In this document: in pieces, positions 8,900 through 17,298 of the stretch | Layout of the letters: each line of letters begins with the position of its first letter | How positions within the stretch are numbered: position 1 is the first letter of the stretch | Origin: an uncultured Prevotellaceae bacterium | GTDB lineage: Bacteria; Bacteroidota; Bacteroidia; Bacteroidales; Muribaculaceae | NCBI GenBank assembly: GCA_946186575.1 | Contig: CAMHNO010000003.1 | Location: 62,001-126,000 of the forward strand | Length of the DNA: 64,000 bases | Direction: 5' to 3' | The notes under the pieces: generated by a model | Databases searched by the model: none | What the model was told of the DNA's origin: nothing | Seen by the model: the letters and a program-made list of their open reading frames with translations, nothing else | Made by a program: the position numbers and the translations under genes

Positions 8900-9730
8900 A
8901 TGAAAATTGGCCAGTACAACAAGTTAATGATAAACCGCTTCGTTGATTTCGGAGCCTATCTAATCGATGAACAAGAGAATGAAGTGTTGCTACCCAAGCG
9001 TTATCTTAATGGAGAGGAAGAACTTGACGATTATTTAGAAGTTTTCGTCTACAACGACTCTGAAAATCGACCTGTGGCAACTACCGAGAGGCCTGTGGCA
9101 ACGGTTGGTGAGTTCTGTCTCATGCGTGTGAGAGCGGTCAACGCCATTGGGGCATTTCTCGACTGGGGATTAGTGGCTAAAGACTTGCTGGTGCCATTTG
9201 GCGAGCAGCGCGTAAAGATGCAGCCTGGCCGTAGCTACATTGTCTACATCTATCTCGACCCATCGAGCCATCGCATTGTTGCCAGTGCCAAGCTCGACAA
9301 ATTCTTAAGCAAAAAATCACCCAACTATTATCACCGCCAGAAGGTGGATGTACTCATTGTGCAGCAACAAGAGATAGGCTACCGCGTCATCGTCGACGGC
9401 CAGCACTGGGGCATGATTTACAACAATGAGATTTACCATCCAGTCAACATAGGTGAGCACCACATGGGCTTCATCAAGCAGGTGCGCGACGATGGCAAAG
9501 TCGACGTTACACTTTCCAAAATCGAGAAGATGCGCGTCGACGACGTAGCCGCAACAATCCTCACCCACCTAAAATCGCACGGCGGCAGCATGAAACTCAC
9601 CGACAAGTCGTCGCCCGACGACATCATGCGTGCCTTCAATTGCAGCAAAAAAGACTTCAAGAAAGCCTTAGGCTTGCTCTACAAGCAGCATAAGGTCGTC
9701 TTGGGCGAGATGACCACAGTTCTTGCTTAA
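8900..9730 (+). CDS. CvfB-like S1 domain RNA-binding protein
   Basis: A 276-residue protein built like the CvfB/YitL family: S1-like barrels in tandem (about 1-60 with VDFGAYLID, about 70-140 with NAIGAFLDWGL and LVPFGEQRVKM, about 145-215 with WGMIYNNEIYHPVNIGE), followed by a winged-helix region (about 220-276, DKSSPDDIMRAFNCSKKDFKKALGLLYK). Homologues bind RNA and affect expression of virulence and metabolic genes. An in-frame GTG at 8879 would add seven residues, but it lies at the probable transcription start next to the promoter-like TTACTTTG, so the ATG at 8900 is chosen. Confidence 0.85.
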   Translation: MKIGQYNKLMINRFVDFGAYLIDEQENEVLLPKRYLNGEEELDDYLEVFVYNDSENRPVATTERPVATVGEFCLMRVRAVNAIGAFLDWGLVAKDLLVPFGEQRVKMQPGRSYIVYIYLDPSSHRIVASAKLDKFLSKKSPNYYHRQKVDVLIVQQQEIGYRVIVDGQHWGMIYNNEIYHPVNIGEHHMGFIKQVRDDGKVDVTLSKIEKMRVDDVAATILTHLKSHGGSMKLTDKSSPDDIMRAFNCSKKDFKKALGLLYKQHKVVLGEMTTVLA

Positions 9731-9777
9731 GCCCCACTCCTGCAAGTATCCTCAACCCAAATCTCTAAACGCTAAAC

Positions 9778-9813
9778 TTAGGCCCTCATTGGACACGACC
9801 AATGAGGGCCTAA
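9778..9813. terminator. Perfect 15-bp hairpin after the CvfB-like gene
   Basis: TTAGGCCCTCATTGG pairs perfectly with CCAATGAGGGCCTAA around a 6-nt loop. It stands 48 nt past the stop codon at 9730. No T-tract follows, but the stem is very stable and symmetrical. Confidence 0.6.
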
Positions 9814-9902
9814 TCAGTAAGATTGGACAGAAAACTTCATAAAAATCATTGCATTTAACTTAATTTGTTTTTAATGGGCAATATTTTGGCACATTAAGCA
9901 TA

Positions 9903-9910
9903 TACCTTTG
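9903..9910 (+). promoter_or_regulatory. -7 promoter element of the small gene at 9967
   Basis: TACCTTTG, a full TAnnTTTG match, 56 nt before the preferred ATG. Confidence 0.55.
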
Positions 9911-9966
9911 CAGTGTAAAACATAAAAACAATGTCACCAATGGCATTAAAAATGGAGGATACAGCT

Positions 9967-10260
9967 ATGAGTAACAATTCAACAACATTATCAACCAGAG
10001 ATCAAATATTTGCCAGTCTCGAGGTAGCTGGAAAGATTGTGGCTACAGTAAAGAAGAGTAACTTCTCGACCATAAACGAAGTAGTAAAGCTCACATGCGC
10101 AATGGCAGGAGAATTTATGGGGCTCGCACGCCTCAACATTCGCAACATGAGCCAGGGCTGGACCATGACACTGTCGCTGGCCACAAGGCAAACTTCCAAA
10201 CCTCTCACTACAGCCAGTGCACCTATTTCAAGCTACAAGCAAGCATCACTATTCAGCTAA
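9967..10260 (+). CDS. Small protein of unknown function with a strong ribosome binding site
   Basis: A 97-residue protein starting MSNNSTTLSTRDQIF. Four in-frame ATGs lie between 9931 and 9967; the last is chosen because GGAGGA at 9954-9959 stands at ideal distance from it, which is uncommon in this genome. The first 60 residues look like two or three helices (IFASLEVAGKIVATVKK, INEVVKLTCAMAGEFMG), then a polar Ser/Thr tail without predicted structure. No membrane helix or signal peptide. I do not recognise the family. Own promoter at 9903-9910, no obvious operon partner. Confidence 0.55.
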   Translation: MSNNSTTLSTRDQIFASLEVAGKIVATVKKSNFSTINEVVKLTCAMAGEFMGLARLNIRNMSQGWTMTLSLATRQTSKPLTTASAPISSYKQASLFS

Positions 10261-10386
10261 AGACACACTACACACACCGACATTTATCTTTAAATCATAC
10301 CATGTTAAGCACTTAAAACTCGTTTTTTATTTGTTTGACTTCAGTAACTAATGAGAATCTTCCATGCGACATGGCGGATTCTCTTT

Positions 10387-10490
10387 CCTGTTTTCCGCGC
10401 AGTAGTTTTTTTTTAAAAAAAAGATGCTTGATTTTCAACAACATAGATGATATAATTTGCAAATTTGGGTGTCTCATTGCGGAAAACAGG
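10387..10490. repeat. 12-bp inverted repeat bracketing an AT-rich 80-bp core
   Basis: CCTGTTTTCCGC (10387-10398) and GCGGAAAACAGG (10479-10490) are exact reverse complements. The core contains a run of T followed by a run of A that can itself fold. It could be a decayed miniature element or a long hairpin RNA. Confidence 0.4.
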
Positions 10491-10592
10491 AAAAACTGCA
10501 AATCAAAAATTTTGTCTTGAAAAACTTTGACCTTTATTCTCAAAGCTTAATGCAACACATTTACTGTAACGATGACCCATTAATCAAAAAAC

Positions 10593-10638
10593 GCGCTGCG
10601 ACAATGCAATTAAAGAGCAGGTCGCAGCGCATTTTTTT
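10593..10638. terminator. Bidirectional intrinsic terminator
   Basis: GCGCTGCGAC (10593-10602) pairs with GTCGCAGCGC (10621-10630). A T7 tract follows on the plus strand and an A-run precedes the stem, giving a T-tract on the minus strand too. It ends the minus-strand gene that stops at 10657. Confidence 0.75.
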
Positions 10639-10656
10639 GATTATATTGTAATAGTG

Positions 10657-13410
10657 TCAATCGCCCATTAGGATGTTGTAGATTACGGTAACGTCAGCAC
10701 TTGTAATCACACCATCGCCATTCACGTCGCTCGTGGCAATATAGGTCTCGTCACCATTGAGCAAATAGTTGTAAAGGGCTGTGATGTCGGCGCTTGTGAC
10801 CTCACCATCGCAGTTCACATCGCCAATGATATGACCACTACCTTTCACTGATGTCACCACAACAGTAAAGTCGGGTATAGCGATTTCGGTTTGTGCATTG
10901 GCAGTTGTCATCACCACATTCTTCACAATGAACTGAGTGGTACCTGTGAATTCTTCAATAGCTTGCATGTCAATGTTCAAGACAGCACCACTATTGCCAC
11001 TAAAATCGGCAGGAGGGAAGCTCACAGCCACCACTCTAATAGTGCCATCACTCTTGGGATTGGCAATAATATAGTGATTGTCGCTCATGCGGGAAGTCAA
11101 TGTCATGCTGTAGTCACCATTTGCCGAGCGTGGAATCGACAACTCAAATGGCAATTCAATATCAAATTGCAGCGCAGCAATATTTGTAATCTCATTGTCC
11201 ATAATCACAGGCACAGCAATCGTTGACCCTGGCTCCATACTGAAGTCATCGATGTACAATGTATCAACTGGCACATAAGGTCCACTCGCATTTACCACTA
11301 CCGCAAAGTCATCGATAGTGATGTCACTGCCCTTGGTTTTGAGTACCACGTTCTTGACATTGATGACTGTGGAACCTGTAAATTCCCTTGAGGCATTCAC
11401 CTTAAGATACATGATATTGCCATCATCACCTGTAAATGGAGCGGATGGTGTGGCAGCCTCCACCACATGAATCATTGAACCCGATTGTTGTGTGGTGACA
11501 AAATGTCCTGATGCTCGCTCTCCCAGCCTTACTTGCGACGATAGAACAAGCTCTTGAGGAATTTCAAGGTCAAACTCTACAGCGTTAACCACAGCTGTCT
11601 CATTTGTAAGCACCACAGGCACCTGTTTAGAGCGACCGGGAGCAATTGAGAAGTCATTTATTGTGAGATTATCACTTGGCACGTACACACCATTGGCGGT
11701 AACATTAACATTGAAGTCATCAATAGCTGTCTCAACAGCATCGGCTGTTGTCAGCGCAACATTGCTCACACCTATCACTGCAGTACCCGAGAAATCGCGG
11801 CTTGCGGTGATGCTGATATACATTACAACACCTTCATTACCAGAGAAAGGTGTAGGTGGGAAACTGAACGCGGCAATTCCAAGCTGATTTCCGTTCAGAT
11901 TGGCAACTACCTGATGATTGCTGCTCTTGCGGTCGCTCAGTGTAACGCCTTGAGCTGTAGCTGTGAGGCCTTGAGGCATGGTGAGTGTTAGCTGGAATGC
12001 AGCAATTTCACTTGCCTCATTGTCCATTATCACAGGCACTTGAAGAGTTTGTCCTGGGGTTATTTCAAAGTCATTGATATAGAACAAGTTCTCAGGTTCA
12101 AAAATGCCATCGGCTGTTACTGTAACATCAAAGTTGTCAAGGGTTGTAATATCGGCATTAGGCTCAACAAGCTTTATGTTGCGCACATTAATGATAGCCT
12201 GACCTTCGAAATCACGACTTGCTGTGACTTCAATGTTCATTATTGCGCCATCAATGCCTGTAAACACCTTGCTTGAGTTATCGTTTACCTTAATGGTAAA
12301 GCCATTGTCAAAAGCTTCAACATCGAGTTCATGGCCGTTGCAACGCGCGGTAAGTTCCATTACCTCGCCACTTGTAGTTAGTCCCTCGGGCATCACAATA
12401 TCGAAGCTGAAACCACTGAATGCTGTGAGCTCGTTATCGAGCAATACTGGAACTGCCAACTTCTTGCCTGGCTTGATCGAGAAATCGTTGATACTTAGAC
12501 GGTCGGTGGGAGTGTAAACTCCATCGGCGGTCACCTGAACAGAGAAATCCTCGATGGGACAGTCGCGGGCATCGCTCGTTGACAGCATGATGTTTCGAAA
12601 CTCAATAGTGGCATTTCCTGTAAATGATTTACTTGCAACAAAATCGATGTACATTATGTCTCCTTCATCGCCAGTGAAATCGGCTGTTGGGAAGCCAAAG
12701 GCTACTACACTCCAGTGGTCTCCGTTCTTGTTGGCGACAACCTGATGTTCGGCACCCTTGCGGTCGCTCAATGTGAATGACGAGGCAGAGGTGCTGATGC
12801 CCTCGGGCAAATACATGTCGAACTGGAATCCAGCCACGGCACTCGCTTTGTTGTCCATCACAACAGGAACCCTCAACGTTTTTCCAGGTTGAATAGTGAA
12901 GTCGTTCATGTAGAACTCATTGCCAAGCACTACGAAACCTTGAGCGGTTACTGTTGTCGCAAAGTCGGGTTGAGCGTTCTCATGAGCATCACTGGTGGTG
13001 AGTGCTATATTCTTGACGTTGATAATTGCTTGACCTTCAAAATCGGCAGCCGCTGTCACGTCTATATAGGCCACTGCCCCACTGTTGCCAGTGAAATCGG
13101 TAGCAGGGAAACTGAATGACATCACCGTGAGATGATCGCCATTGACCTTTGTCATGAGCTGATGAGAGCTTGAAGCCCTTTCCCCTAACCTTATACCACC
13201 TTCGGCGTCCACACTGAGACCCTGTGGCATGTATAGGTCAAGCTGGAATGCCGCCAGCGCCTTATCGGGATTATCGAGAAGCAGTGGTACCGTCACAGTT
13301 GTGCCTGGCTCGATAGTAAAATCCTCGATTAGAAGGCTGGCAGCACTTGCCTTGGCTCCTGTCAAGGCAAGTACAATCAGCATTAATAAGTATTTAAATC
13401 TTGTGTTCAT
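10657..13410 (-). CDS. Secreted protein with six cohesin-like repeats and a C-terminal dockerin
   Basis: A 917-residue protein: signal peptide at 1-24, then six tandem repeats of about 140 residues starting near 27, 167, 307, 445, 584 and 719. Each repeat opens with xINDFSIxPG, continues VPVxMDNExxxxAxFQxDxxxPxGL, and closes with DFxGNxGxxxYIxxxASxxFxGxxxIxxxNVxLxT, the layout of cohesin-type beta sandwiches (calcium-dependent scaffold modules). Residues 862-917 form a type I dockerin with two calcium loops, DVNCDGEVTSADITALYNYL and DVNGDGVITSADVTVIYNIL. It is 15 bp downstream of another dockerin/cohesin-like gene in the same direction. A scaffold or surface assembly protein is likely; cohesin identity of the repeats is judged by pattern only. 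Terminator at 10593-10638. Confidence 0.75.
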   Translation of the reverse strand: MNTRFKYLLMLIVLALTGAKASAASLLIEDFTIEPGTTVTVPLLLDNPDKALAAFQLDLYMPQGLSVDAEGGIRLGERASSSHQLMTKVNGDHLTVMSFSFPATDFTGNSGAVAYIDVTAAADFEGQAIINVKNIALTTSDAHENAQPDFATTVTAQGFVVLGNEFYMNDFTIQPGKTLRVPVVMDNKASAVAGFQFDMYLPEGISTSASSFTLSDRKGAEHQVVANKNGDHWSVVAFGFPTADFTGDEGDIMYIDFVASKSFTGNATIEFRNIMLSTSDARDCPIEDFSVQVTADGVYTPTDRLSINDFSIKPGKKLAVPVLLDNELTAFSGFSFDIVMPEGLTTSGEVMELTARCNGHELDVEAFDNGFTIKVNDNSSKVFTGIDGAIMNIEVTASRDFEGQAIINVRNIKLVEPNADITTLDNFDVTVTADGIFEPENLFYINDFEITPGQTLQVPVIMDNEASEIAAFQLTLTMPQGLTATAQGVTLSDRKSSNHQVVANLNGNQLGIAAFSFPPTPFSGNEGVVMYISITASRDFSGTAVIGVSNVALTTADAVETAIDDFNVNVTANGVYVPSDNLTINDFSIAPGRSKQVPVVLTNETAVVNAVEFDLEIPQELVLSSQVRLGERASGHFVTTQQSGSMIHVVEAATPSAPFTGDDGNIMYLKVNASREFTGSTVINVKNVVLKTKGSDITIDDFAVVVNASGPYVPVDTLYIDDFSMEPGSTIAVPVIMDNEITNIAALQFDIELPFELSIPRSANGDYSMTLTSRMSDNHYIIANPKSDGTIRVVAVSFPPADFSGNSGAVLNIDMQAIEEFTGTTQFIVKNVVMTTANAQTEIAIPDFTVVVTSVKGSGHIIGDVNCDGEVTSADITALYNYLLNGDETYIATSDVNGDGVITSADVTVIYNILMGD

Positions 13411-13425
13411 CTCGTGCGAGCATTA

Positions 13426-15144
13426 TTATTTCACAAGAACTTTCTTGCCACCAATCATGTAAACACCAGCAGGCAGACCTTGAGTGGCTCTTGAAGCATC
13501 AACGCCCTGACGCATCATCACACCTTGCATGTTATACACGTTGACCTTGTTGCCATCCACACCAATTGTGTTGATCTCGGTAGCCACAGGCGACTTAACG
13601 ACAACATTGGGCAACACGCTCTCAACCTCATTGCTCTGGGTGAAGAAAATGTCGCTGATAATCAGGTCATCATTTGCATCAATAGCTGTCAATGGAGAAA
13701 CCTTCAATGTAATAATGGCATCGCTGCCACTTTCTATCTCCTTGCCGTCAAGCGAGAAGCCAAGCAGACGGATTGAACCGTCGGGGTTCACACCAGTCAA
13801 CAGGATGTGACCATTGGCACGACCAGTGAGGCTTGCGCCATCAAGGGTCAATCCATTTGGCAACTTCACATCCATCTGGAAGCCTGCATAGGTCAACTCA
13901 TTATTGAGCGCAATTGTGATTGTTCCTGTTGATGGATTGTAATTGTTTACAATAATCTCATCGTTGGTCAATGTCTTGGGCACTCTCAAGGCAGGAGCAT
14001 TAGAATTGCCCACTGCAATATTGGCAATGGCAATCAGGTCGGTGATATTGATTGAGCCATTGGCATTGACATCGGCGGCTTCTTCGACAAAAACTTCGGG
14101 AGTCACGCCCACGATGTAGTTGGCAACGCACATAACGTCGGTAACGTTAACCTTCTTGTCACCATTCACATCTCCTGGAATGACTGGTTCTTCAAATGGC
14201 AGAGTGCCACTGCTGAGGACAATCTTGGCATTGCCGCCCACAAATCCCATGCCATCGTTCTTGGCATCGGCAAGAGTGATATTACCTAAGGTAAATACGT
14301 CCTCGGCTGTAATAAATGCTCTTGCATCATCGTTAGTAACCACGTCGCAATAGCCATCGGCATTCTGAACCCAGTTGTAGAGTCCAAAGTTGTAGGTGAC
14401 ACCGGTCTGGTTGTCCTTGTAGCTGGTGAGCACCTGGTTGGGGTTAATCCACTCATTCTTCTCCTCGCCAGGAGTGAACTCAGGTACAAAACCATAGTCA
14501 AGGAAGTTGTATATTGTCACCTTATTATTATAATAGTATAGATACACAGGCATTGAAGCCACTTCGCCGGTGCTGTAGATGTGGTCGCTGTCGTCGAAGT
14601 CGCACACATCATAGCTCATGGTAGCATTGCTTGCCAGGAACTGGGTGTACATGCCGTTATCGTACATAGCACCCGCATTGACATAGGTTTGAGAATCGGG
14701 ATCATAATAGATAAGCGCTAAGTTCCAAGTGGTAGATATTGTGAAACCGCTGGTATTGACACGGCCCGATAGAGCTGTGTTGAGCGCTGTGTTCACATCG
14801 CTGTTAACAACAGACTGTGCCACCACATAGAGATAGCAAGTGTAGTTCTCGTACTGATAGGTGTAAACAGCTTGTGGCATGAACGAAATGGTGTTAGCAC
14901 TCCAGTTCACACTGAAAGTGAGGTCACTACCTTGAGCAAAGTAGTTAGACACCGTAACACGGCTGGAGCCTCCGCTATAAGCCATGCTCACACGGTTAGA
15001 GCCAACGGTGCCACCAGTGTAGATGTCTCGGTCGATCTCGATATTGATACTCGCAAGTTTGTCGGCAGTGAATGCCGTAGCCGCTTGCGACACATTTGTC
15101 GAGAGCAGCGCAAGTAATAAAATTGTTAAAAGATGTTTTTTCAT
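13426..15144 (-). CDS. Secreted protein with internal dockerin, cohesin-like domain and sorting-type tail
   Basis: A 572-residue protein. Signal peptide at 1-21. Residues about 22-310 are a beta-rich, Tyr/Asn-rich region of unknown family. A dockerin lies at about 323-379 (DVNGDKKVNVTDVMCVANYI and DVNANGSINITDLIAIANIA), followed by one cohesin-like sandwich at about 398-515 (ITIALNNELTYAGFQMDVKLPNGL) and a C-terminal segment at 523-572 (VNVYNMQGVMMRQG ... GLPAGVYMIGGKKVLVK) that resembles type IX secretion C-terminal sorting domains. Probably exported and surface attached. It heads the two-gene unit with the six-repeat protein; having both partner module types in neighbouring genes suggests they bind each other or a common partner. 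Confidence 0.72.
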   Translation of the reverse strand: MKKHLLTILLLALLSTNVSQAATAFTADKLASINIEIDRDIYTGGTVGSNRVSMAYSGGSSRVTVSNYFAQGSDLTFSVNWSANTISFMPQAVYTYQYENYTCYLYVVAQSVVNSDVNTALNTALSGRVNTSGFTISTTWNLALIYYDPDSQTYVNAGAMYDNGMYTQFLASNATMSYDVCDFDDSDHIYSTGEVASMPVYLYYYNNKVTIYNFLDYGFVPEFTPGEEKNEWINPNQVLTSYKDNQTGVTYNFGLYNWVQNADGYCDVVTNDDARAFITAEDVFTLGNITLADAKNDGMGFVGGNAKIVLSSGTLPFEEPVIPGDVNGDKKVNVTDVMCVANYIVGVTPEVFVEEAADVNANGSINITDLIAIANIAVGNSNAPALRVPKTLTNDEIIVNNYNPSTGTITIALNNELTYAGFQMDVKLPNGLTLDGASLTGRANGHILLTGVNPDGSIRLLGFSLDGKEIESGSDAIITLKVSPLTAIDANDDLIISDIFFTQSNEVESVLPNVVVKSPVATEINTIGVDGNKVNVYNMQGVMMRQGVDASRATQGLPAGVYMIGGKKVLVK

Positions 15145-15170
15145 TGGTCTGGATTAATTTTTAGTATAAG

Positions 15171-17150
15171 TTATTTAAAAAGTTTCTTTGTAGCTGTGCG
15201 AGTGCCATCATCAAGGGTTGTAACCACAATGTTAACACCGCTAAATGGAGTGCAACTCTCAACACCCATCAAGTTATAATATTTCACATCAACAATCTTG
15301 CCCATGCTCACCGCTGTGTTGATAGCAGTGGGTACATCATAGAGACGCAAAGGATAAACAAGATAGTCGGTCGAGAGGTCATCAGTAACAGGATTACTTT
15401 GACTGCCATCTTTCAAAAGTGGTGCACTACTTGTTGCAGGTGCAACTTTTCTCAAAATAGCGTCAAATTCATAAACATATCCATCCTGAGGATTGCCATC
15501 AGGATAGTAGTCCCAGTTAACCTTGATGCCGCCTGTGAGATTATCGATATTGCCATCGCTCATTGTATAGAAATTGCCGTCGGCAGCATTATAACATGCC
15601 CAAGTGATGTAGGCATACTCCTGAACCTTTGGAGCCACGAAGAAGAAATGGCTATCAGGCGCATAATAAGCCTCATTGAAGCTTGGCATAATGTAGAGGT
15701 TGGGCTCATATGTGCTCTCATCCCCAGCCACTGGATTAGAGGTTACTGCAATTGTGGGGTTAATCTTGTCAACGAGCTTTCCTATAATGCTCTTGCCCTT
15801 TATAATCTTGCCCACGTAGTTATCGGCATTGGCAACACCAGTGAGCATCACCCAGTTGCTCTGGTCATATCCAGCAGCGGGATGGACCTTAGTCTCATAC
15901 ATATCTTTTGCTTCAATTCTTCCCATAAAATCAATCTGCTCATCACCAAGCACAGATGGATTTTTATATTTGCCTAAATCCTTAGCAAAAAGCACTTTGC
16001 CTAAAGAGATAGGATAATTATTGCTTGACGGCCCATAACGTCTTCCATTGACATAGCTCCATCCTCCGTCATCATTATTTTGTGCCAAGTCGGTTGTAAT
16101 ACTAAAGTAACTATAACCATCACCTCGGTCATAAAAATTCACAATTGCACTATAATGAACTCCATCGGTAGTTACCATACGTTGGCCTTGAGTAGGGTCC
16201 CAATAATTGATGTTATAGTCGTTTACCTGTCCAAAAATATGAACTCTTGTGACACCTTCTTCAAAATCAACATTCCAGGGCGTTAATTGCTCAGCAGAAG
16301 ATGCTTGTGACACTCTAAGAGACACAGGTTTTTTGTTGTCGTCTAAATCTACTTCTAATTTATATTTTCCTGGAGCAATTTTGAAAGTGTTTTGAGTAAT
16401 ATAATCTGCAAATTGAATACCCTCAGCCGGCACATTATCAACAACCTTTACCCCTACGAGGTCGTCATAAACCTGATATTCCTCGCCTACTGTGCCATCG
16501 TTGACGATGTCGACCAACTCGGTTTTATATGGAGTCATTTCTGACCTTTCGAAATATTCAACTACACCTACATAGCCACTAGAACGTTCAGTTCTGATAA
16601 AATGTCCCCATGGAGTCATTGTAAAAGAATCATTCTCCATATCATATGTAACAGTAACATAACCTGTTGAAAGACCATATGCAGGTCTTGTTCCATCAAA
16701 TGCATCGAGGTAAGGGTTACTAGTGTTAGTATTCGGCATGGCTGGAGAAACAAAACCAAAGAACCATTTTGTAGAAGTGTAATGTCTTCTATTAAAGTCA
16801 ACAAATACACTTTTTTGCATATTACAATAGAAATGTTCTCTCCATTTAAAGGTTGCGATTGTATTAGTCTCATCCCAAGAGGTCATGCTTGGAATTGATA
16901 CAATTGTAATAGGACCTGTTGTTGCATCATAAGGATATGCAGTCTGGTAAAAATTTGCAAAAGAAAACGTATTAGCTGTTGCATCCCATGTCACAGTCAC
17001 TTTCCATGAGCTAACGACTTCACCGCCACGATAATTATTCATTATATAGTCTCTGGTAAACGACTCTGGCTGTGCTTTTGCAGTATTATTAGTGGCAAGA
17101 GTTGTGAACATTGCGACAAATAATACTGATAGAGTAAGAATTTTTCTCAT
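15171..17150 (-). CDS. Large secreted protein with C-terminal sorting-like tail
   Basis: A 659-residue protein starting MRKILTLSVLFVAMFTTLAT, a clear signal peptide; six upstream codons to 17168 are open but unlikely. The mature part starts QPESFTRDYIMNNYRGGEVV, matching the start of the next gene (QPESFNCNFHQEDFRGEEVV), and contains YFERSEMT around 205 as does its neighbour. A middle region (about 280-600) is beta-rich and unlike anything I recognise. The last 40 residues (YYNLMGVESCTPFSGVNIVV and following) look like a Bacteroidetes C-terminal sorting tail. Function unknown; surface or secreted. It lies 26 bp upstream of the dockerin gene at 15144 and may share its transcript. Confidence 0.68.
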   Translation of the reverse strand: MRKILTLSVLFVAMFTTLATNNTAKAQPESFTRDYIMNNYRGGEVVSSWKVTVTWDATANTFSFANFYQTAYPYDATTGPITIVSIPSMTSWDETNTIATFKWREHFYCNMQKSVFVDFNRRHYTSTKWFFGFVSPAMPNTNTSNPYLDAFDGTRPAYGLSTGYVTVTYDMENDSFTMTPWGHFIRTERSSGYVGVVEYFERSEMTPYKTELVDIVNDGTVGEEYQVYDDLVGVKVVDNVPAEGIQFADYITQNTFKIAPGKYKLEVDLDDNKKPVSLRVSQASSAEQLTPWNVDFEEGVTRVHIFGQVNDYNINYWDPTQGQRMVTTDGVHYSAIVNFYDRGDGYSYFSITTDLAQNNDDGGWSYVNGRRYGPSSNNYPISLGKVLFAKDLGKYKNPSVLGDEQIDFMGRIEAKDMYETKVHPAAGYDQSNWVMLTGVANADNYVGKIIKGKSIIGKLVDKINPTIAVTSNPVAGDESTYEPNLYIMPSFNEAYYAPDSHFFFVAPKVQEYAYITWACYNAADGNFYTMSDGNIDNLTGGIKVNWDYYPDGNPQDGYVYEFDAILRKVAPATSSAPLLKDGSQSNPVTDDLSTDYLVYPLRLYDVPTAINTAVSMGKIVDVKYYNLMGVESCTPFSGVNIVVTTLDDGTRTATKKLFK

Positions 17151-17229
17151 AATAGTATAAATATTCAAATATCTAAATATAATATTTGAGTTCTGAAAGT
17201 TTTTGTTTATATTTATTCGCTTTATTCAG

Positions 17230-17284
17230 CAAGAAAAGGGTGTAACAAAATACATCAAGTAGTGCATTCTGAGACACCCTTCTA
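17230..17284 (-). terminator. Terminator-like hairpin after the 271-residue secreted protein gene
   Basis: AAGGGTGT at 17236-17243 pairs with ACACCCTT at 17274-17281. Read on the minus strand the stem is followed by TTTTCTT, so it would end transcription of the gene stopping at 17299. Confidence 0.5.
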
Positions 17285-17298
17285 TTGCTATTATAAAA

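Larger units (their letters stand above)
10261..10656. other. Intergenic region with an inverted repeat and terminator, 396 bp
   Basis: Contains 12-bp perfect inverted arms (10387-10398 and 10479-10490) that bracket a T9/A8 tract and an AT-rich core, and the bidirectional terminator at 10593-10638. A 61-codon open frame at 10335-10520 overlaps the repeat and has no promoter or ribosome site; I do not call it a gene. Confidence 0.5.

Noticed and set aside
10335-10520. 61-codon open frame in the intergenic region
   Set aside because: It runs across the inverted repeat, is Cys/Phe/Lys-rich by base composition and has no promoter or ribosome site; judged non-coding.
10657-13410. Classical cellulosome scaffoldin
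   Set aside because: No cellulose-binding module or glycoside hydrolase is visible in the window, so only the neutral name cohesin-like/dockerin protein is used.
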